The position numbers and the translations under genes are program-made. A stretch of 64,000 nucleotides of DNA, from the NCBI RefSeq assembly GCF_011682065.1, contig NZ_VUYU01000008.1, positions 248,001-312,000 on the forward strand, written 5' to 3'. Origin of the DNA: Massilia rubra (GTDB lineage Bacteria; Pseudomonadota; Gammaproteobacteria; Burkholderiales; Burkholderiaceae_D). How positions within the stretch are numbered: position 1 is the first letter of the stretch; the number at the start of each line of letters is the position of its first letter. The notes beneath the pieces were generated by a model. The model worked only from the letters and a program-made list of their open reading frames with translations, searched no databases and was not told the DNA's origin. Below, in pieces: positions 45,229 through 53,281 of this stretch.

Positions 45229-46101
45229 CTAGCGGCCGGAAGTGAGCTCGATCTCGCCCTCGAACACCGTCACCGCCGGTCCGCTGAGCATCACCGGCTC
45301 TCCATCGCCGGCCCACGCAATCGACAACTCCCCGCCGCGCGCAGTCACGCGCACGGGCGAATCGAGCAATCCGCGCCGGATCCCGGCCACCACGGCCGCG
45401 CAGGCGCCAGTGCCGCAGGCCAGCGTTTCCCCGGCGCCGCGCTCGTACACGCGCAGCTTGATGTGATGCCGGTCCAGCACCTGCATGAACCCCGCATTGA
45501 CCTTGTTCGGAAAACGCGCATGCGCCTCGATCAGCGGCCCGGTGTCCGCCACCGGCGCGAGCTCGACATCATCGACCACCTGCACCGCGTGCGGATTGCC
45601 CATCGACACCACCGACACGAACACTGTCTTGCCGCCCTGATATTTGATCGGCAAAGGCCACAAGGTATCCCGCCCCTCGGCCCAGCCGCCCAGCCCGGAC
45701 GCATCGAACGGCACCCCGGCCGGCGCGAGCACCGGCGCACCCATGTCCACCGTGATGCTGCCGTCGGCTTCCAGGCGCGGCGTGATGACGCCCTTCATGG
45801 TTTCCACCCGGATGCTGGACTGCTCCGTCAAACCCTTGTCGGTGACAAACTTGACGAAGGCGCGCGCGCCGTTGCCGCACTGCTCGACTTCGCCGCCATC
45901 GTTATTGAAGATGCGGTAACGGAAGTCGCAGCCGGCGCCCTGGGCTTTTTCCACCACCAGGATCTGGTCGGCGCCGATGCCGAAGCGCCGGTCCGCCAGG
46001 CGCTGCCACTGGGCGGGTGTGAAATCGAGCTGCTGGCTGATGGCGTCGATGACGATAAAATCATTGCCGGCGCCGTGCATCTTGGTAAATTTAAGTTTCA
46101 T
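45229..46101 (-). CDS. dapF: Diaminopimelate epimerase
   Basis: Converts LL- to meso-diaminopimelate for lysine and peptidoglycan synthesis. The 290 residues start [19 protein letters not shown] and carry both catalytic cysteines, in [10 protein letters not shown] and [11 protein letters not shown]. The start at 46101 matches the family N-terminus; an ATG eight codons earlier is less likely. It follows a lipid A acyltransferase gene by 24 bases, so it is probably cotranscribed with the two acyltransferases. Confidence 0.97.
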   Translation of the reverse strand: MKLKFTKMHGAGNDFIVIDAISQQLDFTPAQWQRLADRRFGIGADQILVVEKAQGAGCDFRYRIFNNDGGEVEQCGNGARAFVKFVTDKGLTEQSSIRVETMKGVITPRLEADGSITVDMGAPVLAPAGVPFDASGLGGWAEGRDTLWPLPIKYQGGKTVFVSVVSMGNPHAVQVVDDVELAPVADTGPLIEAHARFPNKVNAGFMQVLDRHHIKLRVYERGAGETLACGTGACAAVVAGIRRGLLDSPVRVTARGGELSIAWAGDGEPVMLSGPAVTVFEGEIELTSGR

Positions 46102-46125
46102 GCGTCTCAGTATAGTCCGTAACAA

Positions 46126-46998
46126 CTATTGTTTCAGGTACGGCGACGGTTCGCCGGGCGGACGGGTCTTGAAGCGCTTGTGCGTCCAAAAATACTCGGC
46201 CGGCGCCTCGCGCACCCGCTCCTCGATGAAGGCATTCATCCGGCGGGCCGACTCGGCCATGTCATCGCCCGGATAATTCTCCCAGGCCGGATAAAACGTC
46301 ACCTTCCAGCCAGTGTAATTCGGCAAGAATGTCGCCACCACCGGAATCACCTGCGCCCCGGTGGCCGCCGCAATGCGCCCCGGCGCGGTGAGCGTGGCGG
46401 CCGGAATGCCGAAAAACGGCACGAACGCGGCATCCTTGTCGCCAAAATCCATATCCGGCAGCATAAAGTAGGGCAAGTGCTCGCGCATGGCGCGCAGGAT
46501 CGGCTTGACTCCCTCCTTGCGCGAAAACAATTGCACCGGACGAAAGCGGGAACGCCCCTTGCGCAGCACCTCGTCGAACACGGCATTTTTTTGCGGTACG
46601 TAAATCGAGCACAAACTCGTTTCCAGCATCACCGCCACGCCCGCCACGTCCAGGCTCACGAAGTGCGGGCACAGCAGGATGGTCGGCCTGGCCGCGATCT
46701 GCGCCAGCGGCACGCCGGGCTCGACATGGATCAAACGGCGCAAGCGCGCTTGCGGCGCCCACCACAAAATGCCGCGCTCCCACACGCTGCGCGAATACGA
46801 CTGGAAATGCTGGCGCGCCAGCACCACCCGCTGCGCTTCCGACAATTCCGGCATGCACAGGCGCAGATTGGTCAGGGCGATATGGCGCCGTTTCCTGAGC
46901 ACCAGGAAAAGCAGGCTGCCCACGCCAGTGCCGACCCGTCCCAGCACGGGCAGCGGCAACCAGTGCATCAGCCACACCAGGCCGATCAAGAGCTTCAT
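46126..46998 (-). CDS. LpxL/HtrB-family lipid A acyltransferase
   Basis: A 290-residue inner-membrane enzyme that adds a secondary acyl chain (often laurate) to the lipid A precursor. It has an N-terminal hydrophobic anchor (LIGLVWLMHWLPLPVLGRVG), the HX4D-type catalytic motif in CPHFVSLD, a substrate-binding segment (YFMLPDMDFGDKDAAFVPFFGIPA), and terminal EYFWTHKRFKTRPPGE. Its ATG overlaps the stop of a second family member upstream (ATGA), so both are made together. Which acyl position each serves cannot be read from sequence. Confidence 0.92.
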   Translation of the reverse strand: MKLLIGLVWLMHWLPLPVLGRVGTGVGSLLFLVLRKRRHIALTNLRLCMPELSEAQRVVLARQHFQSYSRSVWERGILWWAPQARLRRLIHVEPGVPLAQIAARPTILLCPHFVSLDVAGVAVMLETSLCSIYVPQKNAVFDEVLRKGRSRFRPVQLFSRKEGVKPILRAMREHLPYFMLPDMDFGDKDAAFVPFFGIPAATLTAPGRIAAATGAQVIPVVATFLPNYTGWKVTFYPAWENYPGDDMAESARRMNAFIEERVREAPAEYFWTHKRFKTRPPGEPSPYLKQ

Positions 46999-47846
46999 GC
47001 GTCCACCTGGGCGTCGGGCGCGGGCACGCCGCCGGGCTGCTTGTAGCGGTTATAACTCCAGAAATACTGGGCCGGGCAGCGCGCGATCAACTGCTCCATG
47101 GCGCGATTGATCATGCCCGCCCGCTCGGCGGGGCTGCCCTCCAGTTCCTGGCCGAAAGGCACGAAGCGCACGATAAAACCGCGGCCGGCGGGACGCCGCT
47201 CGGCGTACACCAGGATGATTTCAGCATTGCCCAGTTGCGCCAGCTTGGCCGGCAGGGTCATGCTGTAGGCCGGGCGTCCGAAAAACGGCGCCCACACGCC
47301 TTCGCCCTGCTGCGGCACCTGGTCCGGCAGCACCCCGATCGGCTCGCCGCGCTTGAGGCACTTGGCCAGGATGCGCACGCCCGACAGGTTGGCCGGCGCC
47401 AGGTGCAGGTTGTGGCGCGCTCTAGCGCCCTCGATCAGCGGTTTCAGGGCGGCCTGCTTGGGCGGGCGGTACATCACGGTCAGCTTGGTGCGCAGCGCGA
47501 TCTGCTGGGCGGTGATTTCGAAGCAGCCCAAGTGCGGCGTCAGGAACATGATGCCGCGCCCGCTGTCGATGACCGACTGGACATAATCCCAATTCTCGTC
47601 GGTGGCCATGCTCGCCACTTTCGCGGGCGGCGCGCACCACACGAAGGCCAGTTCGATGATCGACTTGCCGGACTCGGCAATGGCGGCCGACAAATGCTGG
47701 CCAAAGCCGGCCGCGCGCATATTGGTGCGCATCAGCTTGCGGTAAGAAGGGGAGGCGAGATACACGAACCAGCCCAGCGCGGCGCCCATGACATGCAGGA
47801 CCGGCAATGGCAACTTCGATAAGGTACGGAAAAGAGGAACTAACAT
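46995..47846 (-). CDS. LpxL/LpxM-family lysophospholipid or lipid A acyltransferase
   Basis: A 283-residue homologue of the neighbouring acyltransferase: hydrophobic N-terminus (LPLPVLHVMGAALGWFVYLASPSYRK), motif TPHLGCFEITAQQ with the HX4E-type site, GVLPDQVPQQGEGVWAPFFGRPAYS, and terminal QYFWSYNRYKQPGG. It probably adds the other secondary acyl chain or acts on a related lipid. First gene of the acyltransferase pair-dapF unit and divergent from metK (188 bases between starts). Confidence 0.9.
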   Translation of the reverse strand: MLVPLFRTLSKLPLPVLHVMGAALGWFVYLASPSYRKLMRTNMRAAGFGQHLSAAIAESGKSIIELAFVWCAPPAKVASMATDENWDYVQSVIDSGRGIMFLTPHLGCFEITAQQIALRTKLTVMYRPPKQAALKPLIEGARARHNLHLAPANLSGVRILAKCLKRGEPIGVLPDQVPQQGEGVWAPFFGRPAYSMTLPAKLAQLGNAEIILVYAERRPAGRGFIVRFVPFGQELEGSPAERAGMINRAMEQLIARCPAQYFWSYNRYKQPGGVPAPDAQVDA

Positions 47847-47978
47847 GGTTTTCGACTGTGGTTCAACAAACGGCTAGTTGCTTAGCCAAAATTTCTCAAG
47901 GAGCGTAAAATACCACGTATGCAGGATCCGCCGAGTTAATAGACAACTTGCGAAGCGGAATATAAATGTCGCTAAAGC

Positions 47979-48004
47979 GTCGCAGGCAACCCGGTTACTG
48001 CGAC
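47979..48004 (+). other. Hairpin in the metK leader
   Basis: GTCGCAG (47979-47985) and CTGCGAC (47998-48004) flank a 12-base loop, 30 bases before the metK start. It fits no SAM riboswitch class I know. The 188-base gap also holds both divergent promoters, with a TATAAA at about 47961-47966. Confidence 0.35.
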
Positions 48005-48034
48005 TTTCATCTCACACAGTAACAGGAGCATTGC

Positions 48035-49201
48035 ATGTCAAACGACTATCTCTTCACGTCCGAATCCGTGTCCGAAGGCCATCCCGACAAAGTTGCCGAT
48101 CAGATTTCGGACGCCATCCTCGACGCCATTCTCGAGCAAGACCCGAAAGCGCGCGTTGCCGCCGAAACCTTATGCAACACCGGTTTGGTAGTGCTGGCCG
48201 GTGAAATCACCACCCACGCCAACGTCGACTATATTCAGGTCGCGCGCGAAACCATCAAGCGCATCGGCTACGACAACACCGACTACGGCATCGACTACCG
48301 CGGCTGCGCCGTGATGGTCTGCTACGACAAGCAGTCGCCCGACATCGCCCAGGGCGTCGACGAAGGCGCCGGGCTCGACCTGGACCAGGGCGCCGGCGAC
48401 CAGGGCCTGATGTTCGGCTACGCCTGTGACGAAACGGCCGAGCTGATGCCGGCCGCCATTCATTACGCGCACCGCCTGGTCGAACGCCAGTCGCAGCTGC
48501 GCAAGGATGGCCGCCTGCCGTGGCTGCGTCCGGATGCCAAGTCGCAAGTGACCCTGCGCTACGTGGACGGGCGTCCGGTTGGCGTCGACACCGTGGTGCT
48601 GTCGACCCAGCACGCGCCGGAAGTGACGCACGCGCAGATCGAAGAAGCGGTGATTGAAGAAATCATCAAGAAAGTGTTGCCGGCCGAATGGCTGCACAAC
48701 ACGCGCTACCTGGTCAACCCGACCGGTCGCTTCGTCATTGGCGGTCCACAAGGCGATTGCGGCCTGACCGGTCGCAAGATCATCGTTGACACCTACGGTG
48801 GCGCGGCGCCGCACGGTGGCGGCGCGTTTTCGGGCAAGGACCCATCCAAAGTCGACCGTTCGGCGGCTTACGCGGCCCGTTACGTGGCCAAGAACGTGGT
48901 GGCGGCCGGGCTGGCGCGCCAGTGCCAGGTGCAGGTCAGCTACGCGATCGGCGTGGCCAAGCCGATCAATATTACTGTGTACACCGAAGGCACGGGCGTG
49001 ATTTCCGACGAAAAAATCGCCGCCCTGGTGATGGAACACTTCGATTTGCGTCCGAAAGGCATCGTCCAGATGCTCGACCTGCTGCGTCCGATTTACCAGA
49101 AGACAGCGGCCTACGGCCACTTCGGCCGCGAAGAGCCGGAATTCACGTGGGAGCGCACCGACAAAGTCGCCTTGCTGCGCGCCGAAGCCGGCCTGTCCTA
49201 A
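48035..49201 (+). CDS. metK: S-adenosylmethionine synthetase
   Basis: Makes SAM from methionine and ATP. The 388 residues begin [25 protein letters not shown] and include [16 protein letters not shown], the P-loop-like [25 protein letters not shown], and C-terminal [14 protein letters not shown], all standard. AACAGGAG precedes the ATG. It starts the local methyl-cycle block metK-ahcY-metF. A hairpin without a T run (49212-49238) follows the stop. Confidence 0.98.
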   Translation: MSNDYLFTSESVSEGHPDKVADQISDAILDAILEQDPKARVAAETLCNTGLVVLAGEITTHANVDYIQVARETIKRIGYDNTDYGIDYRGCAVMVCYDKQSPDIAQGVDEGAGLDLDQGAGDQGLMFGYACDETAELMPAAIHYAHRLVERQSQLRKDGRLPWLRPDAKSQVTLRYVDGRPVGVDTVVLSTQHAPEVTHAQIEEAVIEEIIKKVLPAEWLHNTRYLVNPTGRFVIGGPQGDCGLTGRKIIVDTYGGAAPHGGGAFSGKDPSKVDRSAAYAARYVAKNVVAAGLARQCQVQVSYAIGVAKPINITVYTEGTGVISDEKIAALVMEHFDLRPKGIVQMLDLLRPIYQKTAAYGHFGREEPEFTWERTDKVALLRAEAGLS

Positions 49202-49264
49202 GCAACACGGTCGCAAACCGCCAACAAGCGCGGTTTGCCTCTAAACCGGGGTCCGTGCCTCCAA

Positions 49265-49318
49265 ACCGGGGTCAGAGCTTTAACTCGAAACATTTCTAGT
49301 TAAAGCTCTGACCCCGGT
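49265..49318. repeat. 54-nt palindromic repeat, copy A
   Basis: Two perfect 21-base arms (49265-49285 and 49298-49318), beginning ACCGGGGTCAGAGCTTTAACT, flank a 12-base centre. A partial copy of the outer end (AAACCGGGGTC) lies just before it near 49243. The look is that of REP elements mobilised by REP-associated tyrosine transposases, but no such gene is in the window. Confidence 0.9.
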
Positions 49319-49400
49319 GTTTGTTTCGGGGCTGTTCCTGCTGAAAGCGCAAGAATCTGACGAAATGGCGTCCGCTGTTTCGATTTACCCGAAATCCTGC

Positions 49401-49454
49401 ACCGGGGTCAGAGCTTTAATTAGAAATGTTTCGAGTTAAAGCTCTGACCCCGGT
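49401..49454. repeat. 54-nt palindromic repeat, copy B (inverted relative to A)
   Basis: The whole element is the reverse complement of copy A, with one base changed, 82 bases away. The centre AGAAATGTTTCG is the exact reverse complement of A's centre, which shows the orientation. The pair forms a BIME-like unit in the 442-base metK-ahcY gap. Confidence 0.9.
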
Positions 49455-49544
49455 TGTAGGCGCTCTGCACCCAGGCGTAGGCGCTTTTGCCGCACCCGAG
49501 AAATTTGGCTGGCGCAACTTGACGTTAGCGGCTACACTTCTTAG

Positions 49545-49610
49545 TTCCGAGGAGCGTTGCGACGAAATTGCTATTTCGCCAGGCTCGGAAATTCCACCGC
49601 AACTGCGCTC
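49545..49610 (+). ncRNA. S-adenosylhomocysteine (SAH) riboswitch
   Basis: This matches the SAH riboswitch class, found mainly upstream of ahcY in Betaproteobacteria and other groups. P1 pairs TTCCGAG (49545-49551) with CTCGGAA (49584-49590). A hairpin CGAAAT-TGCT-ATTTCG lies inside. GAGCGTTGC (49552-49560) pairs with GCAAC..GCGCTC (49599-49610), giving the pseudoknot. SAH binding is known to raise expression of the downstream SAH-clearing gene. The element ends 33 bases before the ahcY start. Confidence 0.92.
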
Positions 49611-49643
49611 ACGTTACTTTTTTCTAACTGAAAGGAGGGCGTG

Positions 49644-51068
49644 ATGAACGCCGTACTCAAATCTTCGCAAGACTTCCATATCGCCGACATTTCCCTGGCC
49701 GCCTGGGGCGACAAGGAAATCAAGATCGCTGAAACCGAAATGCCCGGCCTGATGGCTATCCGCGAGGAATTCGCCGCGGCCCAGCCACTCAAAGGCGCGC
49801 GCATCACCGGTTCGCTGCATATGACGATCCAAACCGCCGTGCTGATCCAGACCCTGGAAGCCCTCGGCGCCAAGGTCCGTTGGGCATCGTGCAATATCTA
49901 TTCGACCCAGGACCACGCCGCCGCCGCCATCGCCGCCGCCGGCACCCCTGTGTTCGCCGTCAAGGGCGAAACCCTCGACGAATACTGGGATTACACCCAC
50001 CGCATCTTCGAATGGCCAAGCGAAGCCGGCCAGCCGGTGTATTCGAACATGATCCTCGACGATGGCGGCGACGCCACCCTGCTGCTGCACCTGGGCACGC
50101 GCGCCGAAACCGATCCGTCGGTGCTGGCCAAGCCAGGTTCGGAAGAGGAAATCTGCCTGTTCAACTCGATCAAGACCCACCTGGCGAAAGATGCCACCTG
50201 GTACTCCAAGCGCCTGCCGCAAATCCTGGGCGTGACCGAGGAAACCACCACCGGCGTGCACCGCCTGTACCAGATGCACAAGGAAGGCAAGCTGGCCTTC
50301 CCGGCAATTAACGTCAACGATTCGGTCACCAAGTCGAAATTCGACAATCTGTACGGTTGCCGCGAGTCGCTGGTCGACGGCATCAAGCGCGCCACCGATG
50401 TGATGATCGCCGGCAAAGTCGCCGTCATCGCCGGCTACGGCGACGTCGGCAAGGGCTCGGCCCAGGCCATGCGCGCGCTGTCGGCGCAAGTGTGGGTCAC
50501 CGAAATCGATCCGATCTGCGCCCTGCAGGCGGCGATGGAAGGCTACCGCGTCGTGACCATGGATTACGCCGCCGAACACGGCGACATCTTCGTTACCTGC
50601 ACCGGCAACTATCACATCCTGACCGAACAGCACATGCTGGCCATGAAAGACCAGGCCATCGTCTGCAACATCGGTCACTTCGACAACGAGATCGATGTCG
50701 CTTCGCTGAAGAAATATCAGTGGGATAACATCAAGCCCCAGGTCGATCACGTGATCTTCCCGAGCGGCAAGCGCATCATCCTGCTGGCCGAAGGCCGCCT
50801 GGTCAACCTCGGTTGCGGTACCGGTCACCCGTCGTATGTGATGAGCTCCTCGTTCGCGAACCAGACCATCGCCCAGATCGAGCTGTTCGCCAATACCGAC
50901 AAGTACCCGGTCGGCGTGTACGTGCTGCCGAAGCACCTGGACGAGAAAGTCGCGCGCCTGCAGCTCAAAAAGCTCAACGCGCAACTGACCGTGCTGACCG
51001 ACGAGCAAGCCGCGTACATCACCGTCAGCAAAGAAGGCCCTTACAAGCCTGACCACTACCGTTATTAA
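49644..51068 (+). CDS. ahcY: Adenosylhomocysteinase
   Basis: Splits S-adenosylhomocysteine into homocysteine and adenosine, relieving product inhibition of methyltransferases. The 474 residues carry [61 protein letters not shown] (NAD site) and C-terminal [22 protein letters not shown]...PDHYRY. AAAGGAGG precedes the start by five bases; a GTG one codon upstream is possible. Controlled by the SAH riboswitch just upstream. Confidence 0.98.
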   Translation: MNAVLKSSQDFHIADISLAAWGDKEIKIAETEMPGLMAIREEFAAAQPLKGARITGSLHMTIQTAVLIQTLEALGAKVRWASCNIYSTQDHAAAAIAAAGTPVFAVKGETLDEYWDYTHRIFEWPSEAGQPVYSNMILDDGGDATLLLHLGTRAETDPSVLAKPGSEEEICLFNSIKTHLAKDATWYSKRLPQILGVTEETTTGVHRLYQMHKEGKLAFPAINVNDSVTKSKFDNLYGCRESLVDGIKRATDVMIAGKVAVIAGYGDVGKGSAQAMRALSAQVWVTEIDPICALQAAMEGYRVVTMDYAAEHGDIFVTCTGNYHILTEQHMLAMKDQAIVCNIGHFDNEIDVASLKKYQWDNIKPQVDHVIFPSGKRIILLAEGRLVNLGCGTGHPSYVMSSSFANQTIAQIELFANTDKYPVGVYVLPKHLDEKVARLQLKKLNAQLTVLTDEQAAYITVSKEGPYKPDHYRY

Positions 51069-51076
51069 TCGGTAGC

Positions 51077-51234
51077 AACGGCGCGCATCTGGAGGGGCCT
51101 CGAAAAACCGTAGCGAGCGGTGCAAGTTTTGTCCGAGAAGCGCAGCCGTACCCATGTACGGTGAGCATCGCAGGATGAAATTGCGCCGCGCAGTAGGTTT
51201 GTCGAGGTCCCGGCAAAGAGCGCGCCGTTTTTTT
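51077..51234 (+). terminator. ahcY terminator with a repeat in its loop
   Basis: Outer arms AACGGCGCGC (51077-51086) and GCGCGCCGTT (51220-51229) are perfect complements and are followed by a T run to 51234. The 133-base loop holds another imperfect inverted repeat (about 51094-51211, ends GGGGCCTCGAAAAACC and GGTTTGTCGAGGTCCC) with an internal hairpin CCGTACCCATGTACGG. This looks like a repeat element inserted into a terminator loop. It fills most of the gap before the holin-like gene. Confidence 0.6.
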
Positions 51235-51281
51235 GTCCTACACAATATCTTTTTCATATCAACCGGACTCCCGCTTCCCTT

Positions 51282-51635
51282 ATGCGCTTACTTTTGACGT
51301 GGTTGATTAACGCAGTGGCGCTATGCGCGCTGCCATTCCTGATGAGTTCGGTTCAAGTCACGAACCTGGTGTCGGCCTTGATTGCCGCGCTGGTGCTCGG
51401 GCTGGTCAATACCCTGATTCGTCCGGTGCTGGTACTGCTGACCCTGCCCGTAACCCTGCTATCCATGGGGTTGTTTATCCTGGTGATCAACGCGCTGCTG
51501 TTTTGGGCAGTCGCCAACTTGATCGACGGATTCCAAGTGTCAGGTTTCTGGTCGGCCTTTATCGCCGCCATCCTGTACAGCATCATCTCGTGGGCGCTGT
51601 CTACCTTACTCCTCAAAAAAGATGGCAACTCCTGA
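51282..51635 (+). CDS. Phage-holin-4-2-like (YvlD-type) membrane protein
   Basis: A 117-residue membrane protein with four hydrophobic helices and the family pattern NTLIRPVLVLLTLPVTLLSMGLFILVINALLFW. Despite the family name, such proteins are ordinary chromosomal membrane proteins and there is no phage context. It overlaps metF by 14 bases, and ahcY-holin-like-metF is a recurrent arrangement in Burkholderiales as I know it. Function unknown. Confidence 0.85.
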   Translation: MRLLLTWLINAVALCALPFLMSSVQVTNLVSALIAALVLGLVNTLIRPVLVLLTLPVTLLSMGLFILVINALLFWAVANLIDGFQVSGFWSAFIAAILYSIISWALSTLLLKKDGNS

Positions 51636-52455
51636 CTTCAGCATTGAATTCTATCCGCCCAAGACTCCCGACGGGGCGGACAAGCTGCGCGTGGCGCGCG
51701 CCAAACTGGCGCTGCTGCAACCTAAATATTTCTCGGTCACCTTCGGCGCCGGCGGCAGCACGCAGCAAGGCACGCTCGACACGGTCGTCGAGATCCTCGG
51801 CGAGGGCCACGACGCCGCTCCCCACTTGTCGTGCGTGGGCGCCACGCGCGAATCGATCCGCACGATCCTGAAACAGTTCCAGTCGCATGGGATCAAACGC
51901 GTGGTGGCCTTGCGCGGCGACTTGCCAAGCGGCTACGGCGGCGCGGGCGAGTTGCGCTATGCCAGCGATCTGATCGAGTTCATCCGCGCCGAGACGGGCG
52001 ACTGGTTTCACATCGAAGTGGCGGCCTATCCGGAAGTGCATCCCCAGGCCAGGTCGCCGCAGGATGACTTGCAGAACTTCGCGCGCAAGGTGCAGGCCGG
52101 CGCGAACGCGGCCATCACCCAGTATTTCTACAATGCCGACGCGTACTTTGCGTTCATGGACCAGACCCGCAAGCTGGGGATCGATATTCCCGTCGTGGCG
52201 GGGATCATGCCGATTACCAATTACACGCAGTTGATGCGGTTTTCGGATATGTGCGGAGCGGAAATTCCGCGCTGGGTGCGCTTGAAGCTGGCCAGTTTCG
52301 GGGATGACACGGCATCGATCAAGGCGTTCGGGCTCGACGTGGTGACGCAGCTGTGCGAGAGATTGCTCGCCGGCGGCGCGCCGGGGCTGCATTTTTACAG
52401 CATGAACCAGGCGGTGGCGACGACCGCGTTGTGGGAGCGCTTGAAGGCTGCTTGA
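51622..52455 (+). CDS. metF: Methylenetetrahydrofolate reductase
   Basis: FAD enzyme that makes 5-methyl-THF for methionine synthesis. The 277 residues begin FSIEFYPPKTPDGADKLR and include YFSVTFGAGGSTQQGT, RVVALRGDLPSGYGG, ITQYFYNADAYFAF and PVVAGIMPITNYTQ. All are typical of MetF. The start lies inside the 3' end of the holin-like gene, so translation is probably coupled. Completes a SAM-cycle block with metK and ahcY. Confidence 0.97.
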   Translation: MATPDFSIEFYPPKTPDGADKLRVARAKLALLQPKYFSVTFGAGGSTQQGTLDTVVEILGEGHDAAPHLSCVGATRESIRTILKQFQSHGIKRVVALRGDLPSGYGGAGELRYASDLIEFIRAETGDWFHIEVAAYPEVHPQARSPQDDLQNFARKVQAGANAAITQYFYNADAYFAFMDQTRKLGIDIPVVAGIMPITNYTQLMRFSDMCGAEIPRWVRLKLASFGDDTASIKAFGLDVVTQLCERLLAGGAPGLHFYSMNQAVATTALWERLKAA

Positions 52456-52496
52456 TGGGTGCCGACAGCGGCTCGCTTGTTTTACCGCTACCATAA

Positions 52497-52590
52497 AACG
52501 TCGTCCCCGCGAAGTGAAGTGACCCAAGTTCATGCTGAAGTCGTTGGCGACGCAACGAACTTGGGTTCCCGCCTTCGCGGGAACGACGGT
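52497..52590. repeat. REP-like inverted pair, second site
   Basis: The right unit (52558-52590) carries TTCCCGC-CTTC-GCGGGAA flanked by TTGGG and GACGGT, the same unit as at 14514-14612. The left unit (52497-52530) is a decayed inverted copy. It lies between the convergent metF and cyclo-ligase genes. Confidence 0.75.
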
Positions 52591-52636
52591 CTGAATGGTA
52601 GCGTTATCTGTGGCGTAAAGCTCGGCGCCACTAGCA

Positions 52637-53263
52637 TCACCCCTCCGTTAGCACCCAATCGAGCGCCACATCATGCGGACTCGCGGCAAACGCCACCAGG
52701 TCGCCCGCGTACGCAATGCCCACAGTAAGCGGCCTCGGCGCCTCTTCCAGCGTGCGGTCGTAATACCCCCCGCCATACCCCAGCCGGTAGCGCTCCGTCG
52801 TAAACCCCAGGCAAGGCACCAGCAGCACCCCCGGCCGGTCCACCATCCTTTGCTCAGCCGGCACCGCCACCCCCATCCGGTCGCTTACCATCGCCTCCCC
52901 GGGCACCCACTCCACGAACGCCAGCGCGCAATCGGGCGCCACCACCAGCGGCAGCGCCAGCGGCACGCCCGCCCTTGCCAGCTCAAGATACAGCGGCTGC
53001 AAATCGGGCTCGCCCCGCAGCGGCCAGTACACCCCCAGCACCGGGTCCGCTTCGCGCGCGCTGTGCGCACCCCACCACGCCAGCACGCGTGCCCCGATCA
53101 GCGCGTCGCGCCGCGCCTTTTCCAGGGGATCGAGCGCGCGCCGGGCCGCTTTTAAGGTGGCGCGCAAACTTGCCTTGTCGGCACTATGTGCATTTGCATC
53201 ATTTGCGTGCGCCGATGCTGGCTGCGCGGCATGCCCGCATGGTATTCTAGGTTCGCCGGTCAT
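52637..53263 (-). CDS. 5-formyltetrahydrofolate cyclo-ligase
   Basis: Converts 5-formyl-THF to 5,10-methenyl-THF using ATP, returning stored folate to the active pool. The 208 residues include SLRATLKAARRAL, GVYWPLRGEPDLQPL, PCLGFTTERYRLGYGGGYYDRTL and a final HDVALDWVLTEG. The first 30 residues are low-complexity and not part of the family core, so a later start (for example TTG at 53168) is possible. Starts 18 bases from the divergent lytic transglycosylase gene, and its folate role fits the adjacent metF. Confidence 0.9.
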   Translation of the reverse strand: MTGEPRIPCGHAAQPASAHANDANAHSADKASLRATLKAARRALDPLEKARRDALIGARVLAWWGAHSAREADPVLGVYWPLRGEPDLQPLYLELARAGVPLALPLVVAPDCALAFVEWVPGEAMVSDRMGVAVPAEQRMVDRPGVLLVPCLGFTTERYRLGYGGGYYDRTLEEAPRPLTVGIAYAGDLVAFAASPHDVALDWVLTEG

Positions 53264-53281
53264 GTGTTAAATGAAGTATCA

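Noticed and set aside
47847-48034. SAM riboswitch in the metK leader
   Set aside because: Only a simple hairpin is present; none of the SAM-I, SAM-II or SAM-IV core features could be matched.
49265-49454. CRISPR array from the repeated palindromes
   Set aside because: Only two copies in opposite orientation, no regular spacers and no cas genes.
51282-51635. Phage remnant, suggested by the holin family name
   Set aside because: The protein family is chromosomal, the gene overlaps metF, and no other phage gene is near.
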